From Liriodendron chinense (taxonomy: Eukaryota > Streptophyta > Magnoliopsida > Magnoliales > Magnoliaceae), in the NCBI GenBank assembly GCA_003013855.2, contig ML058588.1, positions 930,001 through 994,000 of the forward strand: 64,000 nucleotides of DNA, in the 5' to 3' direction. The notes under the pieces are model-generated. The model was not told the DNA's origin, did no database searches, and saw only the letters and a program-made list of their open reading frames with translations. Each line of letters begins with the position of its first letter. The first letter of the stretch is position 1. The position numbers and the translations under genes were made by a program. Below are positions 44,400-55,267 of the stretch, one piece after another.

Positions 44400-44850
44400 A
44401 TAAACTCTATGGGGCCTACCTTGACTTATGAATTTTATCCACTCTATCCATCCATTTTAACGGATAGTTTTAGGGATTTATAAGAAAAATTGAAAGATAT
44501 CTAAAGATTAAGTGGATCACACCACGAAAAACAGTGTGAATTGAATATCTACCGTTGAAAAATCCTTTGGGGTTGCAGTAGTTTTGAATTAAGTTGATAT
44601 CTTTTTTCTTTCATCCTTCTCTGTGTGACCTTATGAATAGGTTGAATGACAAGTAAACATCATTGTGGACCCAAAGAAGGTTTCAATTGTGGAAATCATT
44701 ATTCCCACTATTTCCTATGATATGGTCCACTTGAGATTTATATATATATATATATGCATCAATTTTGGGATCATTGCAAAAAATGATATGAAAAAACAGA
44801 TGAATGTGGATAAACCACATACATTCATAGTGGGCCTAACAGAGTTTCTC
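44400..44850. mobile_element. LTIR element with short (TA)n
   Basis: CTATGGGGCCTACCTTGAC...CACTCTATCCATCCATTTTAACGG...GATTAAGTGGATCACACC...ATATGGTCCACTTGAG...ACATTCATAGTGGGCC. (TA)n at 44739-44754. Confidence 0.65.
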
Positions 44851-45229
44851 AGCACAGTACGAGTGTACTGTGTAATTTGCATCTTCTTATTTTCTAAACT
44901 TAGGTTTGATTGAGGAGCCAAAATAAACTTCCAAAAACTAAACTTTCAATTTCTAAACTTAGGCTGCATTGGAGTGTTTTTTCAAACAGAAATACCCTGG
45001 TACAAAGTTCAATGAGTACGTTGTACAAAGGCTACGAATTGTAACCGTTGAGATATAGTAAAGAAATTTTACTCTATTACTACGGTGAAAATTCGTAGCC
45101 GTTACTGTACTCTGTTCAGTTAACAGGGAAAATTTCTGTCCCAAAGCTTAGAAATGGAAAGTAAAGTTTGTAGAAGTTTATTTTGGCCAATTGGTGAAAA
45201 CTGAGGTTACATACGGATATTTCTGCTTT
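44851..45229. other. Unassigned segment upstream of gene E
   Basis: Contains inverted pieces (TTTCTAAACTTAGG direct repeat at about 44893 and 44952, and AAGTTTATTTTGG / CCAAAATAAACTT at about 45173 and 44918). Probably a degenerate MITE. No gene. Confidence 0.35.
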
Positions 45230-45530
45230 TTCCCGTACAACGTGAATCCGCATGTCGTTGCAGGAAAGTTCTGTGGTGGTTATTCTACCTTCAACGTACA
45301 CGTGGCAAATCCTCAAGGTGATCGAAACTGTTGTTATGGTGCCCACTACGCTGATAAGCCATATCATAAAATAAAAGGGGATTGGATTTTTGTAGCCATC
45401 CCCGTAAGTGGCCTTCAATAGTAACCGTTAAAAATAGGGTACGAATAAAAAACTCGATGGCCCGTCAGATCAGCACTCCCTCCCTTTCACTATATCGGTT
45501 TGCCACGTGTTCCCTGAGTACGTGCACACA
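45230..45530 (+). promoter_or_regulatory. Conserved upstream segment of gene E (shortened)
   Basis: GTTGCAGGAAAGTTCTGTG...CGATCGAAACTGTTGTTATGGTG-type sequence aligns to 16375-16640. Keeps both G-boxes (45299-45306, 45504-45509). The 3' portion and the LTIR element of C and D are missing. Confidence 0.45.
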
Positions 45531-45715
45531 TGGTCGGCTCCTTGAAGGTTTCAACGGTGGAGGTTTCCGTTATCACTGTTTCCTACGGTGTGGCCCACCT
45601 GAGTTTTCGATCTGCCTAATTTTTGGACTCTGGTCTTATTGTGATATTTATAAACAGATGGACCGGTGAATTTGTCACAGGCATCTCTGTGGGCCCCATA
45701 CATCTTCTGACCACG
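45531..45715. mobile_element. LTIR variant right half
   Basis: TTGAAGGTTTCAACGGTGG...GTGTGGCCCACCTGAG...CATCTCTGTGGGCCCCA. Same subfamily as the element at 18040. Confidence 0.55.
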
Positions 45716-45740
45716 GGAACTTTGTAGGCCGGGGCCCCAG

Positions 45741-45760
45741 CCAATCAGCGTCCCATATAA
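45741..45760 (+). promoter_or_regulatory. CCAAT and TATA-like boxes of gene E
   Basis: CCAATCAGCG then CATATAAC, about 95 bp before the ATG. The CCAAT element is not seen at this position in C, D or F. Confidence 0.35.
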
Positions 45761-45774
45761 CTTCGATAATCAGC

Positions 45775-45776
<2 letters not shown>

Positions 45777-45815
<39 letters not shown>
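45777..45815 (+). repeat. (CT)n tract before gene E
   Basis: About 38 bp of uninterrupted CT in the predicted 5' UTR. Confidence 0.9.
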
Positions 45816-45816
<1 letters not shown>

Positions 45817-45850
45817 AAAACAGTGGGGATGGCAAAGGAAGGAAAGGGAA

Positions 45851-48800
45851 ATGAAGAGAGCATCCTTCTTTAAGGTGATGATAGGAGATTTTGCTGAGAA
45901 AATGGTATGTTTTCTATTCCTTTTTCTTTCTACAGTATCAAAATACAGACCGTTGATTAAATGGACCTCACCACAGATGGCCTGTCCATTAAAATACTCA
46001 GTAGTGTGCTGATTTTATGGACTTTTTTTTGGGTTTTCCGATTTTTTTTTCCCAGTCGAGTCGAGTTTCTTACCAAGTTTTGAACGATTCGTGACCCGAT
46101 TGAGTTTTTTTAGTTGAAGTCTCATCGAGTCGAGCCGACTCGGGTGAGTCAGGTAGAGGTTATTGGAGTTTTTAAACCATTGTTCATACAAACATGGACG
46201 CATCAGTGTATAATGAAATGGGTTGTTTGGGACCCACCAGTCAAACAGTTTGGATGGTCCCGATCTCATGCGGATGGGCCTGATGACAAGATTTTTTTTA
46301 CCTTCCTTGCTAACATTCTAACACTGTCCTGACTCACTTTCCGCGGAATGAACTGACTCGGCTTACCAGGTGTGGTTGTATACAAATCCTGGGTCAGGTG
46401 TTAACCACCAGTTTTGGTCTTTAGAGTTTGTATAGGTAGGGCCCATAGTTCAACGATCTAAGCCGTTGACATAATGGGCCTTCATGCACTAACAATCCCC
46501 TTTAACCTTTTTTATTGAATTTGAACCGATCTCGAGTTTTCTTTGCTGTCTATTTTATTTAGGAGTCCCAATGGGTCAGCCCAAGCTTAACCTCGTTGCC
46601 TGTGAGAAATTGGGCATTTGATTTTGGGTCCAAATACCCCAAGACCAACCAATTAAGGGCCATGCCTAATACACGGGCCTTTTTAAAGGGCCACGTGCGA
46701 CCGAGTATTGAGCCAGGGCACAAAACCGGAAGGTGAACCCAGCCCGCTACCGACCCTTTTTTTTTGGACGCGGATTGGGTGCGGAGGGGTCCACCGTGAT
46801 GTATGGGTTTTAAACGTGTGGATCCAAGACTCAAGTGGGCCGAAAACGTGTGGATTGAACGTCCACAGTCGAAATATTAATGGGGCCACATAAGTTTCGA
46901 ATCATGCTAATATTTGTGTTTTTAGTTATCCCCGTAGGAATGACGTTATGAACGGTATGGATGGCATATAAACATAACTGTGGACCCAGGGAGGTTTCAA
47001 CGGTAGGAATTTCCCTACTCATCGTTTCCTTGGTGTGGCCTACTTGAGTCTTGGATCAGGCTCAATTTTGCTCTTATGTCCTAAAGTGAGCTCACAAAAC
47101 GGATGGATGGTGTTGATTTCTCAAAAACATCACGGTTGGTCCCACCTAAGTTCCCAGCGCAGGAACTTGCAGCAGGAAATCCGCGTCCCCTGTTTTTGGG
47201 ACCGGACTTCCCTGTGCCGCAGCCACAAGAAGTCCCTGCGTTCGAAAGCGGGCGTGGATTGGGTACAATTCCCATTAGGACTTAGCCTGTTAGGTGCTGT
47301 GGGGTCCACTGTGATATACATTTTCTATCCAAGCCTCCCATCGGTTTTGAAAGATCATTTTAAGGCATCACCCGAAAAAGGAAGCAGATAGAAAACGTGA
47401 GTGGACCACACCACAGGAAAACGTGGGGATTGAATGCCTAGTGCCTGAAAACCTCTTGGGGCCACATAAGTTTTGGATCAAGCTGATATTTATGTATTCT
47501 CATCATACAGGTCTTATGTGACTTTATGATCAGGTTGGATGGCAACTAAACATCACTGTGGGCCCTCGGAAGGTTTCAACTGGTGGAGGTCATTGTCACC
47601 ACTGCTACCTGTGGTGTGGTCCACTCGAGCCTTCGATCTACCTCCTTTTTGGGATCATGACCTAAAATGATCTTTCAAAATGGATGAATGGCTTGGATAA
47701 AACACGCACACACACACAATGGATCTTCACATGGTTTTGGATGGTATAGGCTCACCTGTTTCATGTGGTGTGGCTCACGGGAGCCTTGGATCTGCCTGAT
47801 TTTTTACCTTTCCTAATATGTGGGCTTTCAAAAATGATGGAGGGAGTGGATTTGTCACAGGTATCTATGTGGGCCCCACATACCTTCTGACCACTAGAAC
47901 TTGTGGCCTGCCCACGGGGCATTTGGATTTGGAGGATCAATTTGATTCACAATCCGGGCGTCTTTTCCGAGTCGACTCGCACTCAGTCGGTTGGGCACCG
48001 GGAGTCAGAATTGAAAACAATGGTTGACTCGACTCAGGATTGGACAAGTCAGTCCGAGTCGCCACTGAGTCTTAGCTGATTCATGCAGTCCATGCAATTT
48101 TCCATTTTCAACCCTTATGTGGCTCACCTTTGAGCTGTATTGCTCCTTGCAGCTGATCCCCATGCAATTCCTTCTCGATTCCGGGAGAGAATTGTGTATG
48201 ATTGATGTGGCCATTCTGATTGGCCCCCGCGGAACGGTTTGGCCTGTTGGATTGAAGGTGGAGGATGGCCGGATGTTTTTCCGACGTTGGTGGCGGGAAT
48301 TCATCAAACACCATGACATACATGAAGGCTATTTTTTGGTTTTCAGATACGACGGGCATTCCCATTTTGACGTCGAAGTCTTCTACAAGAGTGCTTGCCT
48401 GAAGAAGTATGCAAGTGCTGATGATTCATGTGATTGTAGAACAAAAGAGAGGAAGAACTTCCCCGCGTTGGGACATTCCGTCCATCATTCCCAGCCATCC
48501 AATGCGATGAAGACGAAGAATTCAACTAGTGAAAACAAGCTGAAAAGTGGGTTGAAGGAGAAAATACATTATTGTGAGAAAAATTGGGGTGCTGAATGTC
48601 TGAGTGGATGGGTAAGCTCGGAATTTAAAGCTTCACAGACTGAAGATAGTCGAGAAACCAAACCTGGTATGATCCTTTTGATACTAAATTAATGTTATCA
48701 AAATTATAGATTTACGTACAATTTGAGTCATACACTTAAATCATAAATCCTAAATGATCGAACCAATCGTACAATAATTGCGTCGAATCGTATGAACCAT

Positions 48801-50504
48801 AAGATAATTGCATATTGTATAAATGGGCCAAAAATATACTTAAAAACATAAAATTATTATTTTTTATTCAATTTTTTTCCTCTTCTTTGTATCCTTTTGC
48901 CCATAAAATATGAAAAAGGATCTCCTATTAAAAACGTTTTCACTTTTTTCTTTTGAGAGAGGGAAAAGATTTGAATATTTTAATATTAAAAAATCCAAAA
49001 CAAAGAAATCAAGATATTTTTTTATTTATAATGGAATCGAATGCCATTTATTCTAACATGATTTTACACTTAAAAGAAATGTACAAAATCAATTTGTTAG
49101 GGACTCTTCTGCGCTTTCTAAGATGAATTTTTTGAAAGAAAAAACAAACAAAAGAAAAGAAGAAAAAAAAAAAAAAAAAAAAACAAGAATCCTTTATTAT
49201 CATAATATATATACCACATACATTTTATCAGCTGATAATATCATGGTATGTATTACTTTTTGGTATATGCTGATGTTTAATGGATGATTGATAAGTTTTT
49301 AACCTTTTATGATTTACTTATATCTTTTCATGCAGTCTGTGAATACTTTGTAAATCAGAAAAAAATCTTATTATTTACAATATGATTTGCGATTCGATAC
49401 GATTCAACACCTATATATTATGACTTGTGATATGATAACTATTTTGACCACATTCATACTACTACATTGAGTTGGGTTGAGTAGCGACTCACCTGCATCA
49501 GGGGTGATTTAGGGTGAGATTGGTGGTACCTAATTGGATCGTGCGGTAATGAATCTGAGTTGACTCAGACAAGTCATATTGAGTCTTAAAATCATGTTTG
49601 ATGCATCGGCAGTGTGATGGGTCTTATTTTAAAGAATCCGGATCCTCTGTTGAAAACGAGCAGAGAACCTCTGCTGCTACCGCTCTGATTGGTTCAGATC
49701 ATCTTGACTGTGTTAGAGCAGCTGAGCTTTCACACAGCCAGGCTGAGCTAGACCAATCAGAGTAGTGTCGTGCAGGATTTCTCTGCTTGTTTTCAATAGA
49801 GGATCCGGACTCTATTTTAAATACACAATGAACAAAAAATTATGTGTTCTCACTTATTCAACCATCGGATTGGTGGACATTTATTGGACGGTTAAAGATG
49901 GAAAGTATCCAATGGTCCAACTCAAAACCTGGATCAGAGCCATGGACCACCAGTAACCTTAAATCGATTGAATCCGTGTCTGGGTCTTCAAGAACAACAC
50001 ACAGACCTGAATGGACTAAGAACCGGCAAGACCCAAACCATGTTATCCCGGGTATGGGTACTACAAGACCCGATCAAACCCGACCAAATGACTGCCCTAA
50101 ACCTTTCTTTTGGGGTCCATTGATCTAAAATTCAGGTCCTTCCAATCTTGAGGAATTTCAAGGCAGTCATCAACAATTGCTTTTCTTTCCAGCTCAATGG
50201 TCTGGATCATCGAACATGAATTCAGATCCAACGGTTAGCAAACCCTCATGTGAATTTATGTGATTTTTCAGTTTTAAAAAGTGTTCATTTAGACAACATA
50301 AAAGCTAAACGGTTGAAAGCAGTAAAGGCAGGTGTTGAGGGAAAGAGCTCTCTCCCCAACCCAAAGCATCCCTATTTCACGGCTGTGATTAAGCGAGCTA
50401 ATCTCATTCTGCCCTATATGGTGAGATTTATCTTCTCCTTTTTTCTATTTGGCATGTATACAGTGCCATCTAACCCGTTCAGTGGATATGGATCCTCATG
50501 TTAG
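45851..50504 (+). CDS. Gene E: REM-type B3 protein lacking exon 4; exons 45851..45904, 48153..48666, 50272..50420 (then intron read-through to 50504)
   Basis: Exon 1 (MKRASFFKVMIGDFAEKM), exon 2 (LIPMQF, NGPRGTGW-type IGPRGTVWPVGL, RWWREFIKHHDIHEGYFLVFRYDG) and exon 3 (VLKSVHLDNIKAKRLKAVKAGVEG...HPYFTAVIKRANLILPYM) keep phases 0 and 1. First B3 domain intact. Exon 2 is 54 bp shorter than in D and lacks the CxxC segment. Exon 4 is absent: the intron-3 sequence CCATCTTTCCCATT runs straight into CATGAACGGCTGTGATCTC, which lies 3' of exon 4 in C and D. Reading through the donor gives a stop at 50502-50504, a protein of about 266 residues with half of B3-2. An out-of-frame ATG at 45829 overlaps the start. 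It could be a single-B3 protein or a pseudogene. Confidence 0.6.
46767..47193. mobile_element. LTIR element, GGACGCGGATTGGGTGCG / AAATCCGCGTCC ends
   Basis: Inverted termini with GCGGATT cores, arms GGGGTCCACCGTGATGTATG ... GGATGGATGGTGTTGATT...GTTCCCAGCGCAGG. The right terminal region is that of the 41458 subfamily. No clear target duplication. Confidence 0.65.
47262..47760. mobile_element. LTIR element in gene E intron 1
   Basis: GCGGGCGTGGATTGGGTAC...GGGGTCCACTGTGATATAC...GTTTTGGATCAAGCTGATATTTATG...GGTGTGGTCCACTCGAGCC...AACACGCACACAC. Confidence 0.65.
48693..49452. mobile_element. AT-rich MITE, 27 bp after exon 2 of gene E
   Basis: TGTTATCAAAATTATAG to TATTTTGACCACA, with TACG/CGAT-type words and long A and T runs. 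Related to 1062-1924. It sits just downstream of the exon-2 donor. Confidence 0.6.
49634..49812. mobile_element. 179-bp MITE with perfect 9-bp target duplication
   Basis: TIRs of about 34 bp (GAATCCGGATCCTCTGTTGA / TCAATAGAGGATCCGGACTC). TATTTTAAA flanks both sides (49625-49633, 49813-49821). Inside GAGCAGAGAACCTCTGCTGC and CCAATCAGAGTAG. Mutator-like by duplication length, unrelated to LTIR arms. Confidence 0.85.
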
Positions 50505-50779
50505 GTCTAGATCCCAAAATGAAGACGGATCTATAATTCAGGTGGGCCACTCACCAGGTGCAACCGACCAGCATGAAGTGACGCCCCAAAACTCAGACCT
50601 TTCTAAAACTCAGGTGGGCCACACCACTTGAAGAAGTAGGCTTTAGGTGACACTGTCCATTGGTGTCCCACTTGGGTTCCAGATCAGGGCGATTCTTGGG
50701 ATTTATGGTGAAAACGAGACTCACCAGAGGCATGGTCTGGATTCCACACAAAAATCACAGTAGACCCAAGACATTAATG

Positions 50780-51165
50780 GTCTGGATCCCATCTTTCCCA
50801 TTCATGAACGGCTGTGATCTCACTCCCATGAGCCAAGTAGTTACATTCCTTAGGGAGAAGTCGAAGACTAATAGTAGACGTTGAAATTGTGTGTCCAAAT
50901 TCTACCTTGATGTGGAATCTACGGTCCATATATGATCACTTGCTGTGTTTATATCAATGTTTTGTGTTCACTTCCGAGATGGGCTGGTCGCCAATTTGGA
51001 CCGTCCACCTGTTGGGGCCCATCTCTTGATTACTCAATGGCCAAAATTGTACTGATGGTACAATCTTAAACCCTTGATCAAGGGCTGGGAAATTCAACTA
51101 ACAAATTCTTAGATTAAGCACGCGTTTGGAGAAATATACAATGTTTAATCTGGTAATTCGTGGGC
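50780..51165. other. 3' flank of gene E
   Basis: ATGAACGGCTGTGATCTC...CCGTCCACCTGTTGGGGCCC...CAAGGGCTGGGAAATTCAAC matches the flank 3' of exon 4 in C and D. Confidence 0.5.
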
Positions 51166-51170
51166 GCGGA

Positions 51171-51565
51171 TTAGGTGCTATCGCCACTGTGTGGAGCCCA
51201 CCTTGATGAATCTGTTTCCTATCCGTGCCGCCCATCCGTTTTTTAAGATTATTTTAGGACGTTATCCCAAAAATTAAGCACATTAAAATCTCTGGTGGAC
51301 CACACCACTGGAAAACGTTGTGAATAACCGTTAAAAATTTCTATGTAGAACTTTGGATCAAGATGATAATTGTATCAAAGTTTTGGATCAGCTTGATCCA
51401 AAACTTCTGTGGCCCCCAATAAGTTTTAAACGGTAGACGTTCAATTTCCATGGCATATACTTCAATTTAAGTCTCGTGCCATAAAATGAGCTGGAAAAAT
51501 GGATGGACGGTGCGGATAACATGCATACATCATGGTGGGCCCCACAGAGTTTACTCTGTACACGA
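51171..51565. mobile_element. LTIR element
   Basis: GGGCGCGGATTAGGTGC...GAGCCCACCTTGATGAATC...GGATGGACGGTGCGGAT...ACATCATGGTGGGCCCCACAG. The centre is rearranged; TTTTGGATCA occurs twice. Confidence 0.65.
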
Positions 51566-51639
51566 TCGACGTCCACGGCAGTTGAGGTTAACCGTGCTCG
51601 AGAAGAGTGTAAAAGTTGATACGCAGGCACCTTGACCAT

Positions 51640-52045
51640 TAGGTGTTTACCTGGTAATTAGGTAACCCTTATTGTGTGCCACGCCTTGATGGTTTGTCCG
51701 TTCATCCGTTTTTCCAAGCCCATTTTAGGATGTACGCCAAAACACTTAAGCAGATGGTAAATTCATGGGTCCACTGTAATGCTCATTTTCCATCCAACCC
51801 GTTGTTGAGGTCAACTAAATAAGATGGAAGGAAGATGCAAAGACCGGCTTGATCCAAAACTTTTGTGGCCCACGAAAAGTTCTTGATGGTCATTCACCAC
51901 TATTTCCAATGTTGTGGCCCATTGAGATTTGGATATACTTAATTTTTTGGATCACAACCTAAAATGAGCTTGGAAAACAGATGGACGGTGTGGATATACG
52001 ACATATTCATTGACGTGGTCCACATGGTAAGGGTAACATCTAATC
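51640..52045. mobile_element. LTIR element
   Basis: ATTAGGTAACCCTTATTG...TTGTCCGTTCATCCGTTTTTCC...CGGCTTGATCCAAAACTTTTGTGGCCC...GATGGACGGTGTGGATA...AGGGTAACATCTAATCC. Confidence 0.6.
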
Positions 52046-52196
52046 CACTTAGTTGTTATTATTATTATTATTATTTTAAGAATTGAGAAATTTATGAAAG
52101 AGCCAAACCGACTCAAAGGATTATATATAAAAGAAAATTAGGTTTATTTAATAATTTGACTTCTGGGTTGGTAGAAATTTATTGGACGTCTTAAAA

Positions 52197-52411
52197 TGGG
52201 ACGCGGATTAGCTACTGACACATCACCGTCCCCACTGTTTTCTTTGGTGGGGTCCACTTGAGCTTTGGATCTGTCTCATTCTTTAGTTCATGCCCTAAAA
52301 TAATCTCTCCAAATGAATGGATGGTGTGGATACAACACATACATAATGGTGGGGCCCACAGAAGTTGGTGACGTCACTTCAGTAGCTAGATAGTAGCTAA
52401 TCCGCGTCCCC
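52197..52411. mobile_element. LTIR half-element with intact outer termini
   Basis: GGGACGCGGATTAGCTACTG and AGTAGCTAATCCGCGTCCC are inverted ends enclosing only a right-arm body (GTGGGGTCCACTTGAG...AATGGTGGGGCCCACAG...GGTGACGTCAC). 215 bp, less than half the usual size. Confidence 0.65.
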
Positions 52412-52714
52412 GATAATAAGTGTCAGGACTGGCACCTTTCTCATTCTTAGGACAACTTGTGGTTACTTTTGATTACAGTATGCCACATGTACTATTTTGG
52501 GAGTACCGTATATCAAACTGTCACTGACAGAGTATTAAATCTTTGACTGAGAAGATGCATCATGGCCGTAATCATCTGATCTTTTCAATTCGGAATTGGA
52601 CCCACTCAATTACTTTATTCTCAACCAATCATATCTCTTTGATATCTGTTTAATGTCAGGATTTCCATGGTCTGAGTAATCATGTCATATTTAATGTGAG
52701 CTGAATCTTGCAAG
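52412..52714. other. Gene-free stretch, nothing recognised
   Basis: Ordinary AT-rich sequence between two LTIR elements. Possibly related to unit intron 2 (CCACATGTACTATTTTGGG, ACAGAGTATTAAATCTTTGA). Confidence 0.3.
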
Positions 52715-53135
52715 CGGATTAGGTGCGGCCCTGGGCCCCACTAAAGACGGTACGTCTCTTACTGTGGGGCCCACCTTGATAATGTATTATGCATCTAAGC
52801 CGTTCATCCATTTTTTTACTTATTATTTTAGGGTATGATAAAAAAAAAAATGAGTTAGATCTAAATCTCAGGTGGACCATGCTATATGTAGGAAACAGTG
52901 GTGACTGAGCATCCAACTGTTAAAACTTTTTAGGCCCACCTTAATGTTTTCTTAATCTTTATTTGCCGTCCAAACCGTTGAGAGGTAGGAAAAAAAAACA
53001 AGCTTGATCCAAAACTTTTGCGGCTCGTTATAAGTTGTTGATAGTCCGTCGCTACCATTTTCTATGATATGGTCCACCTGTGATGGTATAAATATAAAAT
53101 ACATGCATATGGTGAGGCCCACCTGAGTTTTGGAT
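52715..53135. mobile_element. LTIR element, right arm incomplete
   Basis: GCGGATTAGGTGCGGCC...TGGGGCCCACCTTGATAATG...AAGCCGTTCATCC...CAGGTGGACCATGC...ATATGGTCCACCTGTGATGG, then part of a right arm from another copy. Confidence 0.6.
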
Positions 53136-53214
53136 CAGTGTGATTTTCGGGATCAAGGTCTAACATAGCGTAGCACACCTGATGAACGGGGAGGATCGTA
53201 TCCATACGAAGTCT

Positions 53215-53400
53215 TTCGTCCACATCAGTGGAAAGTCATCCCGCAGGTAAGACATCGCAGGGGGCGAGTTGTCATCTCTCGTCCGTACCTACGCATTGTA
53301 CGGTCAGATTACTGGTGGTGAACGGACGACGCCGACTGCATGCTGACCCTGCCTGTGACCCCGGGAACAGAGATATTCCTGTGCCGGGGGGGAGCGAATT
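53215..53400. other. GC-rich unique segment
   Basis: A segment richer in GC than its surroundings (GGACGACGCCGACTGCATGC, GACCCCGGGAACAG), with no copy elsewhere in the window and no repeat signature. A 77-codon frame (53228-53461) covers it but shows no recognisable motif. Confidence 0.3.
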
Positions 53401-53915
53401 AGATGTAACCCTGGCTAACACCTTAGTGGGTGTTACGCCTACTGTGTGGGGCCCATATTGATGTATTTTTTATATATCTATGCCGTCTCTCTGTTTTTTC
53501 ATATCATTTTAGGATATGATACAAAACCTTAAGAAGATCCAAATCTCAGGTGGACCATACCACTAGAAAGAATGATTAATAACCATTAAAAACGTTTTGT
53601 GGGCCACAAAAGTTTTGGATCATTCTGATATTTATATTTTCCCTTCATCGAAATCTTATTGACATTATCAAGAGCTTGGATTGTAAATAAATATTACCAA
53701 AACCTTACCATGGGCTCTTTGAAATTTTTAATGGTGAAGCACTTAATCACACTGTTTCCAGTGGTATGGTCCACTTGATATTTGGATCTGCATAAGTTTT
53801 GTAACCTTATCCTAAAATTCGCTGTATAAACGGATGGACGGAGTGGATATACAAAATATCATCCATGTGGGCCATACGGTAGGGGTAACACCCACTAAGC
53901 TGTTGCCGGGAGGCG
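53401..53915. mobile_element. LTIR element with CACCTTAGTGGGTGTTAC ends
   Basis: AACACCTTAGTGGGTGTTACGCC and GGGTAACACCCACTAAGCTG are near-terminal inverted repeats. The body has the usual arms (TGTGGGGCCCATATTGATG ... CGGATGGACGGAGTGGATA). Confidence 0.65.
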
Positions 53916-53924
53916 GATCCAAAA

Positions 53925-54135
53925 CTCATGTGGGTCATACCACAATAAACAGTGGGATTGAATGTTTTGTATCAGGATGAAGTTTGTTCCTACAGTAATA
54001 ACCCTATGAACGGTTTGGATGACATATAAGCATAACAGTAAGCTCAGAAAAGTTTCTACTATGGATGGTTGTGTTTTCATTATTTAGTTTGGTGTGACCC
54101 AGAGCTTTAGATTTACTTAGATTTTAGATTCTTAT
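53925..54135. mobile_element. LTIR variant fragment
   Basis: AACTCATGTGGGTCATACC, AACCCTATGAACGGTTTGGATGAC and TGTGACCCAGAGC. Same subfamily as 18040-18465. Confidence 0.5.
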
Positions 54136-54449
54136 CCTATCATGGTATTTTAGGGCTTGTTTAGATTCATAAATCTCTTATAAGGGATGGTATTTTCATA
54201 ATGATTATGTCTTTTCGGGTAATGACCTTGAATTCTACTAACAATAATTATGGCTTAGTTGGAATTAATTCTTATTGTAATAATAAATTGAGTGATTGGA
54301 TATGTTTATCACAGCATAACAAAATGGATGACGATTGTGACTTGGATACACCTCTAGGATGCAAGATCCTAAATCTAGGGCATTCATTGATGTATATACC
54401 TCACATTCATGTCGTCCATCCTTATTAAAAAAAAATCCTAAATAGTATT

Positions 54450-54690
54450 GGATTCGCATCTTCATGACAATGATATTCTCGAGGTATTGAAATACAATGA
54501 GAGATTATGTATCCAATTGAATGAATACTATGGAAAAGTGCAGCCCTTTGCAGCTCTCTTTAAAAATTCACATTCGCGTCTTCATTACAGTGATATTCTC
54601 ACGGACTGAAATACAGTGAGAGATTATGTATCCAATCGAATGAATACTATGGAAAAGCGTGCGTTTGCAACCCTTCGCAGCATTTTTTAG
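54450..54690 (+). repeat. Tandem duplication of about 120 bp
   Basis: TTCGC(A/G)TCTTCAT...GAGAGATTATGTATCCAAT(T/C)GAATGAATACTATGGAAAAG occurs at about 54452 and 54572, in direct orientation. The second copy has a few extra bases before GCAACCC. Confidence 0.8.
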
Positions 54691-54837
54691 AAATTTATTG
54701 ATTGTGCTTCCTGTGATGTGGTCCAACTCAGCCTGAGGTGGGACATACACCAAACTAAAAGCGGATTGGATTGTTGTAGCCATCCCCATAAGTGGCCTTA
54801 AGAAATGAACAGTTCAAAACACATCCGAATTGCATCC

Positions 54838-55240
54838 TTCCTCAGGCGTCCATGTTGATCCATGGAGGGGCCCACCTTGATCTTATCCGCGCCGTGTCAT
54901 ACCTTAAAATGATCTTAGAAAAGGGTTGGACGGCATGGATAACCAAATAAATCATGGTGGCCCCTCCACAAAGCGTACATGCGGATTGCGTCCTATCCCT
55001 GCCTATATGGATTACCATCCAGGAGGAGCCCACCTTGATATATCAATTTATCTGCTCTATTCATCCATTTTATAAGGTCATGCTAAGATATGGGCCTGAA
55101 AATGAAGTAGATCTAACACTCAAGTAGGCTACACCAAATAGTAATCAGAACCTGATGATGTCACCAGGTTACACTAGGTTCCGATCATTAGTGGTGATGT
55201 CATTAGGTTCCAATCACTATTTGGTGTGGCCCACACTTGA
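54838..55240. mobile_element. LTIR fragments
   Basis: GGGGCCCACCTTGATCTTATC...TTGGACGGCATGGATAACC (54865-54980), a short two-arm relic, then GGAGCCCACCTTGATATATC... (55024-55240). The latter includes the inverted pair GTCACCAGGTTACACTAGG / GATGTCATTAGGTTCC. Confidence 0.5.
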
Positions 55241-55267
55241 GCATTGGATTTTTTTTTATTTTTTTTT

